DNA of 64,000 nt from the NCBI RefSeq assembly GCF_042682915.1, contig NZ_JBHUIW010000007.1:107863-171862 (forward strand), written 5' to 3'. This stretch comes from Rhodoplanes azumiensis (GTDB lineage: Bacteria; Pseudomonadota; Alphaproteobacteria; Rhizobiales; Xanthobacteraceae). The position numbers and the translations under genes are program-made. Positions 1 through 8,817 of this stretch are shown piece after piece. The notes under the pieces were generated by a model. The model saw nothing but the letters and a program-made list of their open reading frames with translations, searched no databases and had not been told where the DNA came from. Positions within the stretch are counted from its first letter, which is position 1. Every line of letters begins with the position of its first letter.

Positions 1-2
1 TG

Positions 3-857
3 CTCGGCGAGAGCTTCGATCCGGAGGAGACCGCGGTCGCGGCCTTCGAGATGCCGGACGAGAAGAGCTGGGGCGTGGAGGTCTATTTCGAGCACGCCCC
101 CGACGAGGCCGCGGTTCGCGACCTGGTGGCGCTCGCCGCCGACCCTGAGACCGCCGCGGGCCTCCTCTTCGAGACGCTGTCGCAGAAGGATTGGGTCGCG
201 GCCTCGCTGGAGGGGCTCGCGCCCGTGCCGGCCGGCCGCTTCGTCGTCCACGGCGCCCACGACCGCGCCCGGGTGGCGCGCCACCGCATCGCGATCGAGA
301 TCGACGCGGCGCTCGCCTTCGGCACCGGCCATCACGGCACGACGCGCGGCTGCCTCGTGGCGCTCGACCGCCTGCTGAAGACGGACGGCCCCCGCCCCGT
401 GCGCCGGACCGCCGGCCACCAGGGGCGGCGCGGATCGGCGATCCTCGACATCGGCACCGGCACCGGCGTGCTGGCGATCGCGGCCGCCCGCGCGTTGCGC
501 CGGCCCGTGCTGGCGAGCGACATCGATCCGGCCGCCGTGCGGGTGGCGCGCGACAATGTGCGGCTCAACCGGGCCGGAGGCTTCGTCACGCTGGCGATCG
601 GCGCCGGGCTGACGGCGCCGGCGTTTCGGGAGCGCGGAAAGGCCCGGCTCGTCTTCGCCAACATCCTGCTCGGACCGCTGAAAAGGCTCGCCCGGCCGAT
701 CGCGGGCGCGCTCGGGCCGGGCGGAGTCGTGATCCTGTCGGGGCTTCTGGCGAGCCAAGCGAACGCGGCCCTCGCGGCCTATCGGGCGCAAGGGCTCCGC
801 CTGGTCGGCCGCCTCACCCTCGACGGATGGGCGACGCTGGTCTTACGCCGAGGGTGA
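3..857 (+). CDS. prmA: Ribosomal protein L11 methyltransferase, 5'-truncated by window edge
   Basis: The open frame runs in from the left edge, so the N-terminus is missing; the first in-window ATG at 51 is internal. The product is a class I SAM-dependent methyltransferase. It has the SAM-binding glycine motif DIGTGTGVL near nt 445-475, the acidic residue of the next strand (SDIDP), and the PrmA-specific FANILLGPL block near nt 655-682. The N-terminal part carries the AFGTGHHGTTR segment typical of PrmA just before the Rossmann fold. The family trimethylates ribosomal protein L11 in the cytoplasm. A stretch of extra residues (about nt 385-440) between the GTGHHGTT block and the SAM motif is longer than I expect. 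The stop at 855-857 converges with the small minus-strand gene ending at 843, so the two genes overlap tail to tail. Confidence 0.9.
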   Translation, partial: LGESFDPEETAVAAFEMPDEKSWGVEVYFEHAPDEAAVRDLVALAADPETAAGLLFETLSQKDWVAASLEGLAPVPAGRFVVHGAHDRARVARHRIAIEIDAALAFGTGHHGTTRGCLVALDRLLKTDGPRPVRRTAGHQGRRGSAILDIGTGTGVLAIAAARALRRPVLASDIDPAAVRVARDNVRLNRAGGFVTLAIGAGLTAPAFRERGKARLVFANILLGPLKRLARPIAGALGPGGVVILSGLLASQANAALAAYRAQGLRLVGRLTLDGWATLVLRRG

Positions 858-1103
858 CAGGCCGCCGGCCGTGTAGCGCATCGCCCAGGCGCGCGCGACG
901 GCATCCGGCGCCTCGATGGCGCTGCCCACCACGTAGGAATGAAAATCCTCGTTGGCACGACCGAAGCTCTTCACCATGGCGAGGTGATAATCGAGCGCGT
1001 GCTTCGCGTTGGTGATCTGCGCCTCGTAGAGGCTGGCGAAAAACTCGTAATACGGAGACAGCGGCGAACCGACCGCAACTTTTTCGGGGCTGATAGTGGG
1101 CAT
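843..1103 (-). CDS. Small protein, possibly phasin-like
   Basis: This 86-residue product has no signal peptide or membrane segment. It is predicted to be largely helical, with a central stretch (YEFFASLYEAQITNAKHALD) of the alternating amphipathic kind seen in small alphaproteobacterial phasins. I do not recognise it as a confident family member. The ATG at 1103 was chosen over longer upstream frames because AAGGA lies about 8 nt before it, and the upstream frame translates low-quality sequence. The leader holds an 11-bp dyad (1177-1187) matching the PhaR operator form CTGC-N3-GCAG, which is what makes a granule-associated role plausible. It converges with prmA, overlapping it by 15 bases at the 3' ends. 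Confidence 0.6.
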   Translation of the reverse strand: MPTISPEKVAVGSPLSPYYEFFASLYEAQITNAKHALDYHLAMVKSFGRANEDFHSYVVGSAIEAPDAVARAWAMRYTAGGLSPSA

Positions 1104-1539
1104 GACGCATGATCCTTTTTTGGTCTGCGCCCCCCTCGTGTCGGTCTCCTGCCCGGTCCGGTCCGCAGCTCGTTTTCTGCACTGCAGTGTTTTTTGCTGC
1201 AACGCCAACATAAGCGTATCGAGCGACCCGCGACAGCGGGAAAACCCGGATTCGGACCCGCATTTGTCGCAAGGGTGAAATGTTCTTTCACATGATGAGA
1301 AGATAGATCGCACATTTCGCGTATTTTTGGCAGATCATCCGCATAGGCTGTGTCGTTCCGCGGGCCCGGGATCGCGGTCGCAGGGACGTCTTTACCGCAC
1401 TGCAGCATCGACGATTCGCGGCCTCCGCGAGGTGTTCGTCGAGGTGTGGAGCGGGCGAGCGCGCTGCGGGTCACCCGGTTGCTCGGCGGTGTGGCAGGGC
1501 GGCATTGCCGCGCTGCGCCGGCCCCGATAGCTTGCCGCC
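1104..1539. other. Intergenic leader between divergent genes
   Basis: This 436-base gap separates the divergently transcribed small gene and pepP. It is more AT-rich than its surroundings between about 1160 and 1330. It holds the CTGC-ACT-GCAG dyad at 1177-1187, a one-mismatch copy at 1395-1405, and a TGAAA/TTTCA inverted repeat near 1276-1290. I see no convincing coding frame. Confidence 0.5.
1177..1187. promoter_or_regulatory. Candidate PhaR operator (CTGC-N3-GCAG dyad)
   Basis: The sequence CTGCACTGCAG is an exact CTGC-N3-GCAG dyad, 74 nt upstream of the small gene starting at 1103. Additional CTGC/GCAG half sites occur nearby, and a one-mismatch copy is at 1395-1405. From memory, this is the motif reported for the polyhydroxyalkanoate repressor PhaR of alphaproteobacteria. 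The assignment is inference. Confidence 0.45.
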
Positions 1540-3399
1540 ATGCCCTCCCGATTCCAGAGCTTCGACGATCCGGCCGATCCGGCCGCGACACGGCCACGCC
1601 TCGCGGCGCTGCGGGCCGAGCTGGCGCACCGCGACCTCGACGGCTTCGTCGTCCCCCGCGCCGACCGCTGGCAGAACGAGTACGTCGCCCCCTGCGACGA
1701 GCGGCTCGCCTGGCTGACCGGCTTCACCGGCTCGGCCGGCGCCGCCATCGTGCTCGCCGACCGGGCCGTGCTGTTCGTCGACGGCCGCTACACGCTGCAG
1801 GCGGCCGAGCAAGTCGATCCCGGCCTGTTCGAGATCGCCCATCTCACCGACACCCCGCCGTCCGACTGGATCGAGGCGAACCTGCCGGCCGGCCGTCGGC
1901 TCGGCTACGACCCCTGGCTCCACACGGTGCGGGGCGCCGAGAAGCTCGCGACGGCCTGCGCGACGGCCGGCGGCACGTTGGTGCCGGTCGAGACCAATCC
2001 CGTCGACGCGGTGTGGACCGACCGGCCGGCGCCGCCGCGCGGCGCCGTGGTGATCCACGACACCCGGCACGCCGGCGAGGCCGCGACCGACAAGCTCGCC
2101 CGGCTGCGCAGCGAGCTCGCCGCCGGCCGCCTGGCCGCCCTCGTCGTCTCCGACCCGCACGCTGTCGCCTGGCTGTTCAACATCCGCGGCAGCGACGTCG
2201 CCCACACGCCGCTGCCGCTGGCGACCGCCATCGTGCCGGCCGACGACCGTCCGAGCCTCTATGTCGAGGCGGGCAAGATCGCGCCCGCCGTGCGCGAGGC
2301 GCTCGCCGGCCTCGCCGACCTGCCCGACCCCGACGCCTTCGAGCACGATCTCGCCCGCCTCGCCGCGACCGGCGCGGCCATCCGGATCGACGACGCGACC
2401 GGGGCCGACGCCCTCGCCCGCATCGTCACCCAGGCCGGCGGCCAGGTGTCGCGCGGCGCCGATCCGATCGCCCTGATGAAGGCGGTGAAGAACGAGACCG
2501 AGATCGACGGCGCCCGCGCCGCGCATCGGCGCGACGGGATCGCCCTCACCCGCTTCCTCGCCTGGCTCGACCGCGCCTGCCGCGACGGTGCGGCGGACCA
2601 CATGCCGACCGAGATCGACGCCGTCGAGGCGCTGGAGCAGTTCCGCGCCGACACCGGTCTCCTGGAGGACGTGTCGTTCCCGACCATTTCGGGGGCCGGC
2701 CCGAACGGCGCCATCGTCCATTACCGGGTGACGCGTCGGACCAACCGGCGGCTCGCGCCGGGCGAATTGTTCCTGATCGACTCCGGCGCCCAGTATGTCG
2801 ACGGCACCACCGACGTGACCCGCACGGTCGCGATCGGTACGCCGAGCGACGAGATGCGGGACCGCTTCACCCGCGTGCTGAAGGGCCACATCGCGGTCGC
2901 CCGCGCCGTCTTCCCGGACGGGACCACGGGCGCCCAGCTCGACAGCTTCGCCCGCATGTTCCTGTGGTCGGCCGGGCTCGATTTCGATCACGGCACCGGC
3001 CACGGCATCGGCAGTTATCTCTCGGTGCACGAGGGCCCGGCCCGCATCTCCAAGCTCGGCACCACGCCGCTGATGCGCGGCATGATCCTCTCCGACGAGC
3101 CCGGCTACTACAAGACCGGCGCCTACGGGATCCGCATCGAGAACCTGCTGCTGGTGATCGCGGCGCCCCCGGTCGCCGGCGCCGAGAAGCCGTTGAACGC
3201 CTTCGAGACCCTGACGCTGGCGCCGATCGACCTGCGCCTCGTCGCGCCGGCGCTGATGAGCGACGACGAGATCGCCTGGCTCGACGCCTATCACACCCGG
3301 GTGCGGGCGATCCTGTCGCCCGCCCTCGACGCCCAGACCCGCGACTGGCTCGCGCAAGCGACGCGGCCGGTCGCCGCATTCGCCGGAGTGACCGCATGA
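1540..3399 (+). CDS. pepP: Xaa-Pro aminopeptidase (aminopeptidase P, M24B)
   Basis: This cytoplasmic metallopeptidase removes an N-terminal residue that precedes proline. At 619 residues it has the long three-domain form: two creatinase-like N-terminal domains (about 1-310) and a C-terminal pita-bread catalytic domain. All five dimetal ligands are visible: D414 and D425 (DSGAQYVDGTTDV), H488 (GTGHGIG), E520 (SDEPGYY) and E534 (IRIEN). The neighbourhood gives no pathway, and the protein is probably housekeeping in peptide turnover. Its stop overlaps the next gene's start by four bases (ATGA), so the two are translationally coupled. The ATG at 1540 starts the conserved N-terminus; no strong ribosome-binding site is seen. 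Confidence 0.9.
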   Translation: MPSRFQSFDDPADPAATRPRLAALRAELAHRDLDGFVVPRADRWQNEYVAPCDERLAWLTGFTGSAGAAIVLADRAVLFVDGRYTLQAAEQVDPGLFEIAHLTDTPPSDWIEANLPAGRRLGYDPWLHTVRGAEKLATACATAGGTLVPVETNPVDAVWTDRPAPPRGAVVIHDTRHAGEAATDKLARLRSELAAGRLAALVVSDPHAVAWLFNIRGSDVAHTPLPLATAIVPADDRPSLYVEAGKIAPAVREALAGLADLPDPDAFEHDLARLAATGAAIRIDDATGADALARIVTQAGGQVSRGADPIALMKAVKNETEIDGARAAHRRDGIALTRFLAWLDRACRDGAADHMPTEIDAVEALEQFRADTGLLEDVSFPTISGAGPNGAIVHYRVTRRTNRRLAPGELFLIDSGAQYVDGTTDVTRTVAIGTPSDEMRDRFTRVLKGHIAVARAVFPDGTTGAQLDSFARMFLWSAGLDFDHGTGHGIGSYLSVHEGPARISKLGTTPLMRGMILSDEPGYYKTGAYGIRIENLLLVIAAPPVAGAEKPLNAFETLTLAPIDLRLVAPALMSDDEIAWLDAYHTRVRAILSPALDAQTRDWLAQATRPVAAFAGVTA

Positions 3400-4085
3400 C
3401 CACGTTCCTGATCACCGGCGCGAGCCGCGGCATCGGCCTCGGCCTCGTCGAGCGGCTCGCCGCCCGCGGCGACCGCGTGCTCGCCTGCGCCCGCGATCCC
3501 GCCGCCCCCGATCTGGCGGCCCTCGCCGCCCGCCATCCGGAACTGATCACGACCCACCGGCTCGACGTCGGCGACCAGGACTCGGTGGCGCAGCTCGCAG
3601 GTAGCCTCGACGGCCAGCCGATCGACGTGCTGGTCAACAATGCCGGCGTGCGCGGCCCGGACCGCCAGGGTGCGCTCGACATGGATTTCGACGGCTTCGC
3701 GCAGACGCTCGCGATCAACACGCTGGCGCCGCTGCGCGTCGCCCAGGCGCTGCTGCCGAACCTGCGCCGTGGCAAGCACGCCCGCATCGTCACGGTGTCG
3801 AGCATCATGGGCCAGCTCACCGGCGGTGGCGCCGGCGACGTCGCCTATCGCACCTCGAAGGCCGCCGTGAACAAGGTGATGCAGGGGCTGGCCGCCGAGC
3901 TGCGGCCGATGGGCATCGCGGTCGCGGTCGTGCATCCGGGCTGGGTGAAGACCGACATGGGCGGCAAGGGCGCGGCCCTGACCGTCGCCCAGTCGACCCG
4001 GGGCATCGTCGGCGTGATCGACGACCTGACGATCGACAAGACCGGCGGCTTCTTCAACTACGACGGCAAGACCCTGCAGTGGTGA
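3396..4085 (+). CDS. Short-chain dehydrogenase/reductase (classical SDR)
   Basis: This 229-residue NAD(P)-dependent oxidoreductase carries the cofactor motif TGASRGIG (residues 7-14), the NNAG motif (about 84-87), the catalytic Ser in VSSIMG, and the YRTSK active site (Y151, K155). Arginine at the second position after the TGAS serine favours NADPH. It resembles the C-factor/sniffer-like carbonyl reductase branch, which lacks a long substrate lid. The substrate cannot be read from sequence. The start overlaps the pepP stop (ATGA), implying co-transcription; no functional link is obvious. Confidence 0.85.
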   Translation: MTTFLITGASRGIGLGLVERLAARGDRVLACARDPAAPDLAALAARHPELITTHRLDVGDQDSVAQLAGSLDGQPIDVLVNNAGVRGPDRQGALDMDFDGFAQTLAINTLAPLRVAQALLPNLRRGKHARIVTVSSIMGQLTGGGAGDVAYRTSKAAVNKVMQGLAAELRPMGIAVAVVHPGWVKTDMGGKGAALTVAQSTRGIVGVIDDLTIDKTGGFFNYDGKTLQW

Positions 4086-4413
4086 GTTCGGGCGTCCGGG
4101 GGCTGCGCGATCGGCAGGCCTTTCGATGGTCATCGTCCGCGCAGACGATGGCTTTACGCAACTCGTCATTGTGGAGCGCGCCGACGGCGCGAACCCGGAC
4201 TCCAGCGGCGAACTCCTCGTTTCGGGCTGGATTCCGGGTTCCGCACTTCGCCCCGCCCCGGAATGACGAGAGGCAAAGAAACCGGCCGGGCTCTCGCCCG
4301 GCCGCAGTGACCGACCGCGCCGGACCGCGGCGCGTCCGGCAGTCACCGTCCGGTCCCCGCCAGGAGAAGCGGTCGGCCGGACGGCGGTCGCGAACGGCGA
4401 CGTCAGCGCGGGG
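4086..4413. other. Intergenic region with palindromic repeat
   Basis: This gap between converging genes (SDR on plus, reductase on minus) holds one copy of the intergenic palindrome type A at 4164-4268. No coding frame of quality is seen. Confidence 0.5.
4164..4268. repeat. Intergenic palindromic repeat, type A copy 1
   Basis: The outer ends CGTCATT and GAATGACG are inverted, with internal inverted arms around CCCGGA/TTCCGGG. The layout matches copies at 7661-7802, 44500-44621, 49541-49663 and 56447-56547. It lies in a tail-to-tail gap, where the stem-loop could act as a bidirectional transcription barrier. Confidence 0.6.
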
Positions 4414-5304
4414 TCAGCTCGTCTGACCGATCTCGAAGTTCGCCATCAGCTCGAGCGCCTTCACCATGCCGGAGTGATCCCAGGCGGCGCCGCCATGCGC
4501 GGCGCAGGCGTTGAACAGCTCCTGTGCGGTCGCCGTGTTGGGCAGGCTCAGGCCCATCTTGCGGGCGGCCGAGAGGGCGAGGTTCAGATCCTTCTGATGC
4601 AGGGCGATGCGGAAGCCCGGATCGAAGTTGCGCTTCACCATGCGCTCGCCGTGCACCTCGAGGATGCGCGAGTTGGCGAAGCCCCCCATCAGGGCCTGCC
4701 GCACCTTGGCCGGATCGGCGCCCGCCTTGGAGGCGAACAAGAGCGCCTCGCCGACCGCCTCGATGGTCAGCGCGACGATGATCTGGTTCGCCACCTTGCA
4801 GGTCTGGCCCGCGCCGGTGCCGCCGACCAGCGTGATGTTCTTGCCCATCAGCTCGAACAGCGGCTTCACGGTGTCGAACACCGCGTCCTTGCCGCCGACC
4901 ATGATGGTGAGCGAGGCCTGCTTGGCGCCGACCTCGCCGCCCGACACCGGCGCGTCGAGATACTCGCAGCCGAGCGCCTCGATCTTGGCGGCGTACTCCT
5001 TGGTCTCGACCGGCGAGATCGAGCTCATGTCGACGACGATCTTGCCTTTCGAGAGGCCGGCCGCGATGCCGTTCTCCGAGAACAGCGCGGCGCCGACGTC
5101 CGGCGTGTCCGGCACCATCACGAAGACGATGTCCGCCTTCTCGGCGACCTCCTTGCCGGACGCGCAGGCGACACCGCCCTTGTCGGTCAGCTCGGCCTTC
5201 GGCGGCCGCAGGTCGTAGAGGAAGAGCTGGTGGCCTGCGGCGATCAGGTGGCCCGCCATCGGCGTGCCCATGATGCCCAGGCCGACGAAGCCGATCTTGC
5301 TCAT
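4414..5304 (-). CDS. garR: 2-hydroxy-3-oxopropionate (tartronate semialdehyde) reductase
   Basis: This 296-residue beta-hydroxyacid dehydrogenase reduces tartronate semialdehyde to D-glycerate with NAD(P)H. The Rossmann motif GFVGLGIMG lies at residues 5-13, the substrate-binding DAPVSGG at 117-123, and the catalytic lysine K170 in GQTCKVANQ with N173. It is the last gene of the aldarate operon, 89 bases after the aldolase that makes its substrate, and this context favours GarR/GlxR over 3-hydroxyisobutyrate dehydrogenase. The ATG at 5304 has a strong GAAGGAG ribosome-binding site. No glycerate kinase gene follows, so the final step must be encoded elsewhere. Confidence 0.85.
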   Translation of the reverse strand: MSKIGFVGLGIMGTPMAGHLIAAGHQLFLYDLRPPKAELTDKGGVACASGKEVAEKADIVFVMVPDTPDVGAALFSENGIAAGLSKGKIVVDMSSISPVETKEYAAKIEALGCEYLDAPVSGGEVGAKQASLTIMVGGKDAVFDTVKPLFELMGKNITLVGGTGAGQTCKVANQIIVALTIEAVGEALLFASKAGADPAKVRQALMGGFANSRILEVHGERMVKRNFDPGFRIALHQKDLNLALSAARKMGLSLPNTATAQELFNACAAHGGAAWDHSGMVKALELMANFEIGQTS

Positions 5305-5393
5305 GTGTGTCTCCTTCGGAGGTGCGCCGCCGGTCTTGTCTCGCGCGACGTCGATGTGAGAAACGAGAAAACGAAGAACGTGAGATGCGGGCC

Positions 5394-6179
5394 TCAGCCC
5401 GCCTTGAACTTGTCGCGCAGCGCCTGCGTGGCACCGCGGAACAGGCCGAGGTCGCTGCCGACCGCGACGAAGGTGGCGCCCCACTCGAGATAACGACGCG
5501 CCTCCGACTCGACCCCGGTGAGGATGCCGGCCGCCTTGCCGGCCGCCCGGGCGCGATCGAAGATGTGCCTGATCACCTCCTGCACCTGCGGATGTGCCGG
5601 GTTCGCCAGATGCCCGTAGGCGGCGGCGAGATCGTTCGGTCCGACGAAGATGCCGTCGACGCCGTCGACGGCGGCGATCGCGTCCACGGCCTCGACGCCC
5701 TTGCGGGTCTCGATCTGCAGCAGCACCGTGATGTTGTCGTTGATCCCCGGGAAGTAGCCCTTCGGATTCAGCGTGCCGTAATTGTTGCTGCGCTGGGCGA
5801 TCGAGACGCCGCGGATGCCGGCCGGCGGATAGCGCGTGGAGGCGACGGCACGCTCGGCTTCCTCGACGCTCTCGATGTAGGGAATGAGGAAGTTGTGGAA
5901 GCCGACGTCGAGCAGCCGCTTGAGGATGACGGGCTCGTTCCACGGCGGCCGCACGACCGGCGCCGAGACGCTGTCCTTGAGCGCCATCAGTTGCGGCACC
6001 AGCGACAGCACGTCGTTGGGCGAGTGCTCGGCGTCGAGCAGAATCCAGTCGAACCCGGCGAGACCGAGGATCTCGGTGGTGATCGGGCTCGCCAGCGACG
6101 CCCAGCAGCCGATCACGGTCTTGCCGGACCGGATGTCGGCGCGGAACTGATTTGGAAAGGGACAGTAAGGGGTGCTCAT
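5394..6179 (-). CDS. garL: 2-dehydro-3-deoxyglucarate aldolase (HpcH/HpaI family)
   Basis: This class II aldolase cleaves 5-dehydro-4-deoxy-D-glucarate (and 2-dehydro-3-deoxyglucarate) into pyruvate and tartronate semialdehyde. The 261-residue length is that of GarL. The expected active-site features are present: the H52 base in LDAEHSPND, R77 (VVRPPW), and the metal ligands E157 (QIETRKG) and D183 (VGPNDLA). It sits between glucarate dehydratase and the semialdehyde reductase on the same strand, which fits the pathway order. HpaI-type aldolases acting on aromatics share the fold, but the neighbours argue for the sugar-acid substrate. Confidence 0.87.
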   Translation of the reverse strand: MSTPYCPFPNQFRADIRSGKTVIGCWASLASPITTEILGLAGFDWILLDAEHSPNDVLSLVPQLMALKDSVSAPVVRPPWNEPVILKRLLDVGFHNFLIPYIESVEEAERAVASTRYPPAGIRGVSIAQRSNNYGTLNPKGYFPGINDNITVLLQIETRKGVEAVDAIAAVDGVDGIFVGPNDLAAAYGHLANPAHPQVQEVIRHIFDRARAAGKAAGILTGVESEARRYLEWGATFVAVGSDLGLFRGATQALRDKFKAG

Positions 6180-6234
6180 CGTGGGTCCGTGTCTTTCGGG
6201 AGACGCCGTCGTGTGGTGAGTCTTCTCGGCGGAA

Positions 6235-7602
6235 TCAGCGCACCAGGCAGGGCTTCTTGCGGTCGAACGTCCACCCCGGGATCAGGTACTGCATCGCGAC
6301 CGCGTCGTCGCGGGCGCCGAGCCCGTGCTCCTGGTAGAGCCGGTATGCTTTTTCGACGGCGTCCATGTCGAGCGTGACGCCGAGGCCCGGAGTGGTCGGC
6401 ACGGCGATCCTGCCGCCCTTGATCTGCAAGGGCTCGCGGGTGAGGAACTGGCCGTCCTGCCAGATCCAGTGTGTGTCGATCGCCGTGACGCGGCCGGGTG
6501 CCGCCGCCGCCACATGCGTGAACATGGCGAGCGACACGTCGAAATGGTTGTTGGAGTGCGAGCCCCAGGTGAGGCCGAAGTCGCGGCAGGTCTGCGCCAC
6601 CCGCACCGAGCCCTGCATGGTCCAGAAATGCGGATCGGCGAGCGGGATGTCGACCGATTGCAGCACCAGCGAATGCACCATCTCGCGCCAGTCGGTGGCG
6701 ATCATGTTGGTGGCGGTCGGCAGGCCGGTGGCGCGGCGGAACTCCGCCATCACCTCGCGGCCGGAGAAGCTGCCCTCCGAACCGCACGGATCCTCGGCAT
6801 AGGCGAGCACGGGACCGAGGCCGCGGCACAGCCGGATCGCCTCGTCGAGGTGCCAGGCGCCGTTCGGATCGAGGGTGATGCGCGCCTCCGGGAACCGCTG
6901 CTTGAGGGCCGTGACGGCCGCGACCTCCTCGTCGCCGGCGAGCACGCCGCCCTTGAGCTTGAAATCACGAAACCCGTAGCGGGCCTCGGCCGCCTCGGCG
7001 AGCCGCACCACGGCCTGAGGCGTCAGCGCGACCTCGTGGCGCAGCGTCTGCCAATCGTCACCCTTCTCGGGTGGCGCCTCGTAGGGCAGCGGCGTCTTGG
7101 CGCGGTCGCCGACATAGAACAGATAGCCGAGCACATCGACGGCGTCGCGCTGCTGGCCCTCGCCGAGCAGCGCCGCCACCGGCACGCCCAGATGCTGGCC
7201 GAGCAGATCGAGCAGCGCCGACTCGAGCGCCGTGACGGCGTGGATGGTGACGCGCAGGTCGAAGGTCTGGAAGCCGCGGCCGCCGGCGTCGCGCGTCGCG
7301 AAGGTCTTTCGCACGCCGTCGAGGATCGCGTTGTAGGTGCCGATCGACCGGCCGACGACGAGCGGCGTCGCGTCCTCCAGCGTCTTGCGGATCGCCTCGC
7401 CCCCCGGCACCTCGCCGACACCGGTGTGGCCGGACGAGTCGGTCATGATCACGAGGTTGCGGGTGAAGAACGGCCCGTGCGCGCCGCTAAGATTGAGCAG
7501 CATGCTGTCGCGGCCGGCGACCGGCACGACCCGCAGCCCGGTGACGACCGGGGTGCCCTTCACGACGGTCTCATTCGCAGTGGCCGCATCCTTGGTGGTC
7601 AT
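6235..7602 (-). CDS. gudD: Glucarate dehydratase (enolase superfamily)
   Basis: This enzyme dehydrates D-glucarate (and L-idarate) to 5-dehydro-4-deoxy-D-glucarate. The 455-residue protein has the enolase-superfamily catalytic set of the glucarate dehydratase branch: a K215-x-K217 pair in FKLKGG, metal ligands D245 (LDPNGAW), E270 (AEDPCG) and N299 (ATNMIAT), and the general base H349 in GSHSNNH. It is in the minus-strand aldarate operon, 55 bases upstream of garL. The N-terminus reads through a short Thr/Ala-rich stretch before the conserved TGLRVVPVAG, so the true start could lie slightly downstream of 7602. Confidence 0.92.
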   Translation of the reverse strand: MTTKDAATANETVVKGTPVVTGLRVVPVAGRDSMLLNLSGAHGPFFTRNLVIMTDSSGHTGVGEVPGGEAIRKTLEDATPLVVGRSIGTYNAILDGVRKTFATRDAGGRGFQTFDLRVTIHAVTALESALLDLLGQHLGVPVAALLGEGQQRDAVDVLGYLFYVGDRAKTPLPYEAPPEKGDDWQTLRHEVALTPQAVVRLAEAAEARYGFRDFKLKGGVLAGDEEVAAVTALKQRFPEARITLDPNGAWHLDEAIRLCRGLGPVLAYAEDPCGSEGSFSGREVMAEFRRATGLPTATNMIATDWREMVHSLVLQSVDIPLADPHFWTMQGSVRVAQTCRDFGLTWGSHSNNHFDVSLAMFTHVAAAAPGRVTAIDTHWIWQDGQFLTREPLQIKGGRIAVPTTPGLGVTLDMDAVEKAYRLYQEHGLGARDDAVAMQYLIPGWTFDRKKPCLVR

Positions 7603-7660
7603 GGCGTCGTCACTCTCCTGCGCGGCGCCACGCTCGGGCGCGCGTATCGTTCAAGTCCCG

Positions 7661-7802
7661 TCGTTCCGGGGCGCGGACCGAAAGGTCAGCGAACCCGGAA
7701 CCAGCGACACACTTCGACATCCGGGCCGGATTCCGGGTTCGCCGCGGAGCCTGTGCTCGGGCGGCGCGAAGCGCCGACCCGAGTTCGGCGCCCCGGAACG
7801 AC
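7661..7802. repeat. Intergenic palindromic repeat, type A copy 2
   Basis: The ends TCGTTCCGGGGCG and CGCCCCGGAACGA are inverted repeats of about 13 bp, with nested inverted arms (TTCCGGGTTCGC/GCGAACCCGGAA). It fills most of the gap between the Bug-family gene and gudD, so it is probably within the operon transcript. Confidence 0.65.
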
Positions 7803-7830
7803 CAGAACCCGTCGCTCCGCTTCCCTCGCC

Positions 7831-8817
7831 CTACTCCAGCGAGATCTTGCCGACCTCGATGACCTCCTTCCAGCGGGCCAGCTCCTGCACCAGGAAGGCG
7901 CGGAACTCGTCCGGCGTGTTGGCGACGATCTCGAAGCCGAGCTCCTCCATCCGCGGACGCACGTCGGGCGCGTTGAGCGACCCGACGATCTCGCCGTGCA
8001 GCTTCGCCTTCACGTCGGCCGGCAGGCCCTTGGGTGCGGCGATCGCCTGCCAGGAGAACACGTCGGCCCCCGACACGCCCGCCTCCGACAGCGTCGGCAC
8101 GTTCGGCAGGAGCGGCGAGCGCTTGTCGCCCGTCACGGCGAGCACCTTGAGGTTGCCGCCCTTGATCTGGCTGATCACCGCGTTGATGTTCTGGAACGAC
8201 ACGTCGACATGGCCGGCGACGAGATCGCTGATCGCCGGCGCGCCGCCGCGGTACGGCACATGCAGACCGGACGTGCCGGTCTTCTGCCAGAACAGCGCCG
8301 CGGTGAGATGGTCGGACGAGCCGGCGCCCGAGCTCGCGAAGGAAATTTTGCCGGGCTTCTTCTTCAGCTCGGCGACCAGCTCGGCGACCGTGTTGGCCGG
8401 GAACTTCGGATTGGCGACCAGCACGTTCGGGGCCCGCACCGCGACCGTCAGCAGATCGAAGTCCTTGAGCGGGTCGTATTGCAGCTTGGGCTGCAGGAAC
8501 GGGTTGGTCGCATAGACGCCGATCGAGGCGACCAGGATGGTGTAGCCGTCCGGCTGAGCGCGCGCCACCGTGGTCGCTCCGATGGCACCGGTGGCGCCCG
8601 AGCGGTTCTCCACCACGAAGGGCTGGCCGAGGCGCTCGGCGAGCTTCTGGCCGACCTGGCGGGCGACCATGTCGGTCGAGCCGCCGGGCGGGAACGGCAC
8701 CACCACGGTGACGGCCTTGTCGGGCCAGGCCGCCGAGGCCGGCGCGGGGAAGAGTCCGAGCGCCGCGGTGCCGCCCGCGAGCGCGAGCAGCGTGCGGCGG
8801 CTGAGGTCTGTCGTCAT
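7831..8817 (-). CDS. Bug-family periplasmic solute-binding protein (TctC-like)
   Basis: This 328-residue protein belongs to the tripartite tricarboxylate transporter receptor family. Diagnostic segments are VVPFPPGGSTDMVAR near residue 40, VVENRSGATG near 70 and the VPYRGGAPA loop near 175. The N-terminus has a twin-arginine-like stretch (SRRTLLALAG, residues 6-15) followed by a hydrophobic segment and an AxA cleavage site, so it may be exported folded by Tat. No TctA or TctB membrane gene lies nearby, making it an orphan receptor. Its place among aldarate genes suggests it binds glucarate, galactarate or a related acid; that is inference. The start at 8817 is just after GGGAGAAACGCGAC. Confidence 0.85.
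   Translation of the reverse strand: MTTDLSRRTLLALAGGTAALGLFPAPASAAWPDKAVTVVVPFPPGGSTDMVARQVGQKLAERLGQPFVVENRSGATGAIGATTVARAQPDGYTILVASIGVYATNPFLQPKLQYDPLKDFDLLTVAVRAPNVLVANPKFPANTVAELVAELKKKPGKISFASSGAGSSDHLTAALFWQKTGTSGLHVPYRGGAPAISDLVAGHVDVSFQNINAVISQIKGGNLKVLAVTGDKRSPLLPNVPTLSEAGVSGADVFSWQAIAAPKGLPADVKAKLHGEIVGSLNAPDVRPRMEELGFEIVANTPDEFRAFLVQELARWKEVIEVGKISLE

Noticed and set aside
1471..3357. Long open frame on the minus strand antisense to pepP (about 628 codons)
   Set aside because: High GC creates long antisense frames; this one is Arg/Gly/Val-rich without motifs, while the plus strand encodes an intact metallopeptidase.
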